Assembly (NCBI GenBank): GCA_032433765.1
Contig: JAVIAB010000073.1
Coordinates: 54,659,787 to 54,723,786, forward strand
Direction of reading: 5' to 3'
Source: Megaustenia siamemsis
Lineage: Eukaryota; Mollusca; Gastropoda; Stylommatophora; Ariophantidae
Length of the DNA stretch: 64,000 nucleotides
Shown: positions 41,601 through 50,987 of the stretch, piece after piece
Layout of the letters: each line of letters begins with the position of its first letter
Position numbering within the stretch: position 1 is the stretch's first letter
Made by a program: the position numbers and the translations under genes
The notes under the pieces: model-generated
Told to the model about the DNA's origin: nothing
Database searches by the model: none
The model's input: only the letters and a program-made list of their open reading frames with translations

Positions 41601-44600
41601 GTCTGCAAAATAATAGTCAAAATCCAAAGATGAAGAATTAAAAAAAGCATGACAATGCTGTCAAGACTTAACATGGGTCTTATAATTCGTTTATATTGAT
41701 CATACATTCTTCGTTCCTAATATTCTATGCATGCGTCCAAAGATGACCTTTAATATCTAGGTCCTATCTTCTTATTATTTCCTTCCTCATTTGCCTTTCA
41801 GCGTCAAGGAGAGATACAATTTGCAGTCTTTTGTTCTTCTGTTGGCTTCTCCTTTTGTTATGTTTCCTAGTGTTTCTAAAATTCCATCAATCCATCTTTT
41901 TCGTAGTCACTTTTTGGGTTTGGTATTCATTGTTCATTGAAGGCTCGCTATGTTGTGTTTTGATCTTTCTGCCTTATGACGTGGTCAAAGCTTTTTATTT
42001 TGTTTGTTTGTTTATTCATATATTCAAAAGCGGGAATTATTCCTAGCTTATTTTCTAAGCTCTTCACTTCTGATCTTATCTCTCAAGCTGTTTCCTGCCA
42101 TTAGTTTAACACATTTCATCTCGGTAGTGGTTATTTTTTTTCTTACTGTTCACGCGTCTAGGGTCCGGGTCTGGCATTGGTAGCACACTGGCTGGATCGA
42201 GATTGTGTTGTAAATGCTCTGTAATTCATTTATAAAATCATGTACTTTTATACGACACTTATGGAGTTCGTGAGGTTAGCGGGGTAGAGTTCTGTCCTAC
42301 CAAAGGAGAAGTAAGACGTCTCCTTTCCTCCGCCAGTCCTCGGGACACCCTTGGTCAAGGTGAAGCTCCCGTTTAGCCCCCCTATCAGGGTTATGTGAAG
42401 CCATTGGAGCAGGTGGTGGATGGTGTTGTGGGAGAAGCCGACAAGTAGTGCCGGTTATGGTCCCCACACCGCGATGGCAGGCAGAGGATCTCATGTATAG
42501 AGACAATGGCTGCGATCTCCTACTAGTACAGTCACTGCCAAGAAGGAAAGGAATGGCAAACTACTTTCTTATATTGCCTAGACTAATCATGACAAATCAG
42601 ATGGCTTGGTGTCATGGCATGGAAAACAGTCAACAACAGAACTGATACGATGCACTGTAGATAGAAGAATGTGGAAGGACATGATCACCTACGCAAACCG
42701 GTATGGCACATAATGATGATGACGGAGTTCGTGAATGGAATAATGAAATCTTGCTCGGTGATAACACCAGAGATCACAGATCTAACGGATACTGTTCAAA
42801 GGCAAGGATGATAGTTGATGTATCGATGAACATGGAAAATAAGTCATAATTCAGGCCAAGGATTGGCAACTCTGTTTTTAAATGCATCTTGTCACGTGAT
42901 GGTCCTCCAACCAATCAGATAAGTAAATCACTGCACCAAATAGATGATGGCGCGTGCTCACACTCACAGTTCTCGTAGCTCTGTGCACTCAACAAGCTTG
43001 CCTTTGCTGGTTACCGTTGCTTGTTCAACGTTACATCCACAGTTGTTGTGGTCCACAAATCGCATCACCTCTAACAGTTGTTTCGATGTTAAAAACGCAA
43101 TCCCTCAAGGGCCTTCAGGATGTCGTCACTATGTACGCCAATCATCCCCCACAACAAGCCCGTTCAAGGTTAGTAAAGCAGCTCATCCAAAGTTAGTAAA
43201 GCAGCTCATCCAAAGTTAGTAAAGCAGCTCTTCCAAGTTAGTAAAGCAGCTCATCCAAGGTTAGTAAAGCAGCTCTTCCAAAGTTAGTAAAGCAGCTCTT
43301 CCAAAGTTAGTAAAGCAGCTCATCCAAAGTTAGTAAAGCAGCTCTTCCAAAGTTAGTAAAGCAGCTCATCCAAGGTTAGTAAAGCAGCTCATCCAAAGTT
43401 AGTAAAGCAGCTCATCCAAAGTTAGTAAAGCAGCTCATCCAAAGTTAGTAAAGCAGCCCATCCAAGGTTAGTAAAGCAGCTCCTCCAAGGTTAGTAAAGC
43501 AGCTCATCCAAGGCTAGTAAAGCAGTTCATCCAAGGTTAGTAAAGCAGCTCATCCAAAGTTAGTAAAGCTGCTCATCCAAGGTTAGTAAAGCAGCTCATC
43601 CAAGGTTAGTAAAGCAGCTCATCCAAGGTTAATAAAGCAGCTCATCCAAGGTTAGTAAAGCATCTCATCCAAAGTTAGTAAAGCAGCTCATCCAAGGTTA
43701 GTAAAGCATCTCATCCAAGGTTAGTAAAGCAGCTCATCCAAAGTTAGTAAAGCAGCTCATCCAAGGTTAGTAAAGCAGCTCATCCAAGGTTAGTAAAGCA
43801 GCTCATCCAAAGTTAGTAAAGCAGCCCATCCAAGGTTAGTAAAGCAGCTCCTCCAAGGTTAGTAAAGCAGCTCATCCAAGGCTAGTAAAGCAGTTCATCC
43901 AAGGTTAGTAAAGCAGCTCATCCAAAGTTAGTAAAGCTGCTCATCCAAGGTTAGTAAAGCAGCTCATCCAAGGTTAGTAAAGCAGCTCATCCAAGGTTAG
44001 TAAAGCAGCTCATCCAAGGTTAGTAAAGCAGCTCATCCAAAGTTAGTAAAGCAGCTCATTCAAAGTTAGTAAAGCAGCTCATCCAAAGTTAGTAAAGCAG
44101 CTAATCCAAGGTTAGTAAAGCAGCTCATCCAAGGTTAGCAAAGCAGCTCATCCAAGGTTAATAAAGCATCTCATCCAAGGTTAGTAAAGCAGCTCATCCA
44201 AGGTTAGTAAAGCAGCTCATCCAAGGTTAGTAAAGCAGCTCATCCAAGGTTAGTAAAGCAGCTCATCCAAGGTTAGTAAAGCAGCTCATCCAAGGTTAAT
44301 AAAGCAGCTCATCCAAGGTTAGTAAAGCATCTCATCTAAGGTTAGTAAAGCAGCTCATCCAAAGTTAGTAAAGCAGCTCATCCAAAGTTAGTAAAGCAGC
44401 TCGTCGAAGGTTAGTAAAGCAGCTCATCCAAAGTTAGTAAAGCAGCTCATCCAAGGCTAGTAAAGCAGCTCATCCAAGGTTAGTAAAGCAGCTCATCCAA
44501 GGTTAGTAAAGCAGCTCATCCAAGGTTAGTAAAGCAGCCCATCCAAAGTTAGTAAAGCAGCTCGTCGACGGTTAGTAAAGCAGCTCATCCAAGGTTAGTA

Positions 44601-47600
44601 AAGCAGCTCATCCAAGGTAAATAAAGCAGCCCATCCAAGGTTAATAAAGCAGCTCATCCAAGGTTAGTAAAGCAGCGTTTCCACTGTTACGAAACTCCAC
44701 AATTAGCAGCTTAAAAAAAGAAAGATATTTCTATGGCATATCAATTATATTGCTTTATTCTCTTCAGTAGTTCTGCTGTAAGATTTCCATGCTTCAAATG
44801 CATATATAAATATATATGTAATTAGAAAGGCCATCAATCTGTTCTTGTTTAGAATGTCATGGCCTTATTTTTATTTCTCCATGTGCTGATGTGATCTTCA
44901 ATCACAAAAAACAAATACTTCACGAACAATTTTAACCGAGAATAAAAGATACCATGGAAACATACATGTTTACACATAAGTAAAAAGTGTGATCTTCCTC
45001 TAAAGAATTAACAAAAAAATTGGTAGCATGAGAATAACAGAAAAAAAGATATGCATAGTTATGATATATGTTATGTGACATGTTATGCTGGGAAAATAAA
45101 CAGTAATAGAAATATAAGAATGAATATCAAAAGGCACTGTCATTAGAGAAATATACTTTTTAAAGTGACAAAGCAAAATGATTCAGAGAGAACCCGATAA
45201 AAGTGTGACTCACCTGAGATGAGGAAACTGAGAGTTCCATTCCTGGCATTCTCTGGCCACGTCAGCCCGCGGGGTCAAGGTCTCTCTACTACCTTCAAAC
45301 AGAACTGAATTGATCTCCTCAAAATGCTGGGACACTGTATTTGTTGCCAGCTTGTCGAAGTCCTAGAAAGAGTTACAGTTCTTATCTTTCCCGCTGATAT
45401 TTTAATTATCGTTTTAAGTTTCAAGGATTATTTAAAGATGAAAATGATGGAGTGATGTGAGTTATACGGAACTGTAGTGATGTTGTCAATGAAGAATATA
45501 TAACGAAACAAAAATAATAATAATACACCTTAAAGATGTTAATGGACTCCACGTAACATTTCTACCTGAAGCCTTCTTCAATGTAGCTAAGTGGTTAATG
45601 AATTGGACTAATTGAGAATAAGAGGTCAGGTTTGAACCTGAGACAGCTTCCAGGTTCACTCTGTTTTAAATTAGTACTGGACTTTTCAGGAAAAACAATA
45701 CTGCACTGACGTAATATTGACCATATTACCGCCAAAAAATACCGTCTCTTCCTCATGGAACATACAAAATACATATTTAAAGTGATCATCGTGGAGTTTA
45801 TCCCAATAATGGATCTTGTCTCGGGTTTCAACGAGAGACATAGTATAGCTGCAATACGATCAATGTAATTGTCGCTTGGTCAGAGCTCAATGAGAACCAG
45901 AGTATAACTGCTACACGATCAATGTAATTGTCGCTTGGTCAGAGCTCAATGAGAGCCAGTGTATAGCTGCAATACGATCAATGTAATTGTCGCTTGGTCA
46001 GAGCTCAATGAGAGCCAGTGTATAGCTGCAATACGATCAATGTAATTGTCGCTTGGTCAGAGCTCAATGAGAGCCAGAGCATAACTGCTACACGATCAAT
46101 GTAATTGTCGCTTGGTCAGAGCTTGGTCACCCTTCACCGAGATACAAAAAAAAAATGATTCTATCACCAGGAATCGCACCTGTTAACATCTGATTGACAA
46201 GCGACATGTTTTATTCCACCCCACTTATTAGATCATATGAAATATGAGAGCATGGGGTTAACGTAACTCCATATCGACTGTAAAGTATTTGTGTCTTCCT
46301 TGTTCTAACCGTCAGCTTCATGAGGTGGCTGGTCAGTTCCCTTTTCGCTGACTTTCTTTCCTAAAAGAAATATCTCTGGTGCTCATTTAAAGCGGCTAAG
46401 TGGAACCCGAAATCTTGCAAACAACATTTTTAAAAAAAATAGTCTATAGAAAAACCATTAAAATATCTTAGATGTTGAAAAGGAGCAGTGTGGAGACATT
46501 TAAAAGAAACCTAAACATTGAAAAGAAATTGGCTTATAAACTGCATCTAACAAAGGAAATTAAGATGCTATGACCACGTCAAAAGACAAAGTGGGTTGGA
46601 AAGAACAATAATGGAAGGCATCGTTCCAGGAAGAGCCGCGACAGCTCAGTGGTTAGTGAACTGGACTACACAGGACAAGAGGTAGGGTTCGATCCCAACC
46701 GACGGCTTCCGGTTCACCCAGCCTTTAATGGGTACCGGATGTTTTTTTCAGGGAAAGTAAAGCGGCTCGGGCGTAATAACGATCCCATTACCCCAAAAAT
46801 CATGTGCCGAAGGTCTGTAAAATTTATGGTCACTAACACCATATTCCTTATACGATACTTGGCGTGACTGGGGGAGTTTAATTTGTTACTTTTTTATGGT
46901 TCCAGGAAGACGAGACAATGACAGATGGTTACACGACATCCAAGAGACCTTAAACATGACAACAGAGGAAATGGGAAATCTGGCTAGAGACATAAATTCT
47001 AACCCACGGGCTGTGGTGAGTGCAACATTCTGTAGGAGAGCTGGCTAGAGAGATTCTTTCCAACTGGTTGTGGTGAGTGTAACTTTCTGCAAAGGGAACG
47101 CACGCAATCCATGATTTTTAGGTGCAAAAAAATATAGATAGCTGGTATTTGAATCCCTACCCTTCAGGGCAACAGGTGAGTGTCTGAAAAAGCAAGCCCC
47201 GATAAATGGCATCACCTTATGTAGTAAAAGTTATATGGCTGTTGTAAAAAGTTGAAAGATGCGTTGACAGATTTGACATATGTTTTGTATGAACGATACA
47301 TTCATTGTGAAAACTGATTAAATAAAGTACGACAAGTGTTGATTAATGTTTGTTAAAAGCTTGTATACGTTTGGTATATGTTAAAATAAATGCTTGCTAA
47401 GGGTTGATATATATATAAAGACTTAATGTGTGGTCATCATCATCATCATGTGCCGTACCGGTTGGCGTTGGCGATCATGTCCTTCCATAATCTTCTATCC
47501 GCAGTGCATCGTATCAGTTCTGTTGTTGACTGTTTTCCATGCCATGACACCACGCTATCCAGTATTTTCTCTCTCTGTCGTCCGCGATCGCTCTTTCCTT

Positions 47601-50600
47601 TTATTTTGCCAGTTGTAACCAAGTATTCCAACTTTCCTCTTCTCATGATGAGCCCAAAAAATGTTGATTGCTTCTTTCTGATGTTTTTTAAGAGCTCCCT
47701 TTTTGTGTTGGCCACTTTGAGAAATTTCTCATTGGTCTTTTAAGCTGTCCAGGGAACTTTCAACATTCTTCTGAGAAATCCCATTTCTGTGGCCTCTAAT
47801 CGTCTTTTCATTTATTTGTCTATTGTCCATGATTCGCTTCCATAGGTCAGAATTGGTTCTATATAGCATCGATGAACTCTCTTTCTCATCTCTATTGACA
47901 TAAATTTGTTGCATACGATATTTTTAATTTTTTGAAATGCTATTTTGGCCCGAGCTATTCTGCTTTTTATTTCTGTGGTGCATCTCCCATCTGATGTTAT
48001 CACTGTGCCCAAGTATTTCAAACGTTGCACTTGTTTCATATTTGTCTTGTTTATTTTTGTGTTATTAATGTGTGGTAAGAAAGATAAATGGTTGATGAGA
48101 GCTGATAAGTGTTTAGCGACTGTTGCTGATTAGTGACAACACTCACATCCATTGAGTAGGATGAGTCTAAGCTGCTCTCTGTCGTGTTGCCAGTTGTCCA
48201 GCCGCCTCGAGACATTGCCAAGGGGCTTTGAGTGACTGTGATTGTTGGGGAGGATCGGCCACTGCTGCATGGTGTATCCAGTTGGCTGCTCAGAGAAAGG
48301 TACACACAGATATGAACTTAAGTGAGATTGCAATACAATTAAAATTAATATAGCTATGTTTCTTTTAGACGTAAATTGTCTGCGTTATCGTGAAAACTAA
48401 TAGACCAGGCCCGGAAAGGTATACCGGAAAGGTATAGAGAGGAGATCATTGAGCTTGATTTCCAAAAAGCTGTACCCATAAATAAATGTATCCTCTACAT
48501 TCTTTAACTCCACCAAGGCAGTAATTTTAAAGGTTGTATTACCTTACCTACTAGAACGTCACCCAGGGCATAAACCTTACTGTGATTCAAGAATAACTGT
48601 TGAGGCACGTTTATATTATTATTAGTATAACTTTCTATTATAACCATCGTCGTCATTATCATCTCTTAACAAATTAGGACCATCGTGCACGGAAGTCTGC
48701 ACCCACTTTTTCTATCTCACTCTGTCCTACGCAGCTGCCTGACTGTGAAGTGAACCGAAAATCTGCCCATCCTTTGATTATGCCTTCTCACCTCTGTTTC
48801 TTGGTTGCCAGCCGTATTTTAAGTCCTTTGCAATATTGTTTTAGCCTGCTATGATAAACGTGGCATATGGTCGTAGTTGTCACTTCACTGTATTAAGAGG
48901 ATTGTCGTGTTGTCCAATTGCCTCCTAAATTCTATTACGGAAATCATAGTTTGTAGAATGGTTCAGGTCTGAGATACGCTTACTTTTTCGAAAGGATCTC
49001 AACTTGATAGTTTCCATATACATGTATATATTTTTAGGGTGCACGTTTTGTAGTTTCTTTCACATTAATTAAATTGTTTTCTGAAATAACCATGACAGCT
49101 CTTGTTGATATGGAGTCCAAGAACTGAGCAAAAATCTGTGTTAAATAGGAAAGAGATCATCATGAGCCATACTTGTTTGCGTTAGCGATCATGTCCTTCC
49201 ACAATTCTCTGCCCCCTGAGATGCATTGCATCGTATCAATTCTGTTATTGGCTGTTTACCGTGCCGCGACACCAAGCTATCTAGTATCTTCTTTCTTTGT
49301 CGTTCGCGATTTCACTTTCCATGTAGTTTGTCGGTTGTAACCAAATTTTCGGGACGCTAGTGATGATGATGAGTGGTTAGTGAGCTTGTTTATCGAAGAC
49401 AAGATGCTAATTCATTCCATTAACCAACAGGCTTCTAGGTCCACCATCCATAAATGGGTTCTGAATTTTTTCCTTGAATAGAAAGATCACCTGGCGTAGT
49501 CATAATCATCATCATAATCATGTGCCATACAGGTTGGCGTAGGTGATCATGTCCCTCCACAATCTTCTATTTACAGTGTATCGTATCTGTTCTGTTGTTG
49601 ACTGTTTTCCATGCCATGACACCAAGCTATCCAGTATTTTCTCTCTCTGTCGTTCGCGATCTCTCTTTCCTTTTATTTTGCCAGTTGTAACCAAGTATTC
49701 CAACTTTCCTCTTCTCATGATGTGCCCGAAAAATGTTGATTGCTTCTTTCTGATGTTTTTTAAGAGCTCCCTTTTTGTGTTGGTCTCTTGTGAGAACTTC
49801 CTCATTGGTTTTTTTAGCTGTCCAGGGAACTTTCAACATTCTTCTGAGAAATCCCATCTCTGTGGCCTCTAATCGTCTTTTCATTTGTTTGTATTTCATT
49901 TTTATTGACATAGATTTGTTGCATAAGATATTTTTCATTTTCTGAAATGCTATTTTGGCCTGTGCTATTATGCTTTTTATTTCTGCGGTGCATTTCATAA
50001 TCACATCAGATAAAAAAAAAAAAGCCCGATTGTCATAAAAGTAATAACACAAACATCACGTGACAGGGTTATTTCTTCTAGTTTTATTTGCTACACATCA
50101 TCTATGGCTGTCTCTGTAGAACTGACGTTAGGGTACTCGTCTCAATTTCTAAATGCATGCCGTTGAAATAAATTTAGGTGTTATAATTTTTGTTTTCATT
50201 CTTCAAAGACCAATTATAAAAAGGCAGGGAAAAGCTAGCACTTAGTCATATCGGAGACCAACAAATAGAAACCATTCCTGGTTACTTAATACAATAATCA
50301 AATAAAAGCTTTGCAGTTTAAAAAAATATTTTACGGCATTATTGCCTTACTGGGTCCTGCCAGGTGGACATATATGACTGGAGAATAAAGGCCGCCGACT
50401 GTGATAAGTTGCCGCGAGGTGTTTAGATATGAGTTCTTATTTCATCCCCAATAGAAAAAAAAATTGTTTAACCCCACTAGCATTCGAACCCGCGTACTCC
50501 TGGTTTGAGAACGACGAGTTATCGATTCGGCCATCCGCTCTCCCATTGCAGTTGACAGCCAAAAAGACAGATGGTGGGTATACCGCATCCGTGGAAAATT

Positions 50601-50727
50601 AAAACCTTCACTGGAGATGAGCCAACATTTTGGAATGGCCTATTCAATGCTACAGAGTTCGTGCACTATATACAAAAACTTATATACTAAACACAAACAC
50701 ATGCGTGCTTACACACACGCACACGCA

Positions 50728-50759
<32 letters not shown>

Positions 50760-50950
50760 CACACAATACACGTACATTTCCGTAAAAAGTTCTTCAAAAG
50801 ATGTCACTTTTTGTGTGCATATATAAACACACACATAGTTACAAGCATATGTATATATGGTTGCATGCCGGTGTTGCGAAAGTTTGAGTGAGGCTGAAGT
50901 GGAAGAGAATGTAATTTTTAAAAATACAAGAAATGAAGAAAGATATTAAA

Positions 50951-50987
<37 letters not shown>

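Noticed and set aside
43169..44676. CRISPR-like array
   Set aside because: Units follow each other with no unique spacers, and the DNA is eukaryotic. It is a plain minisatellite.
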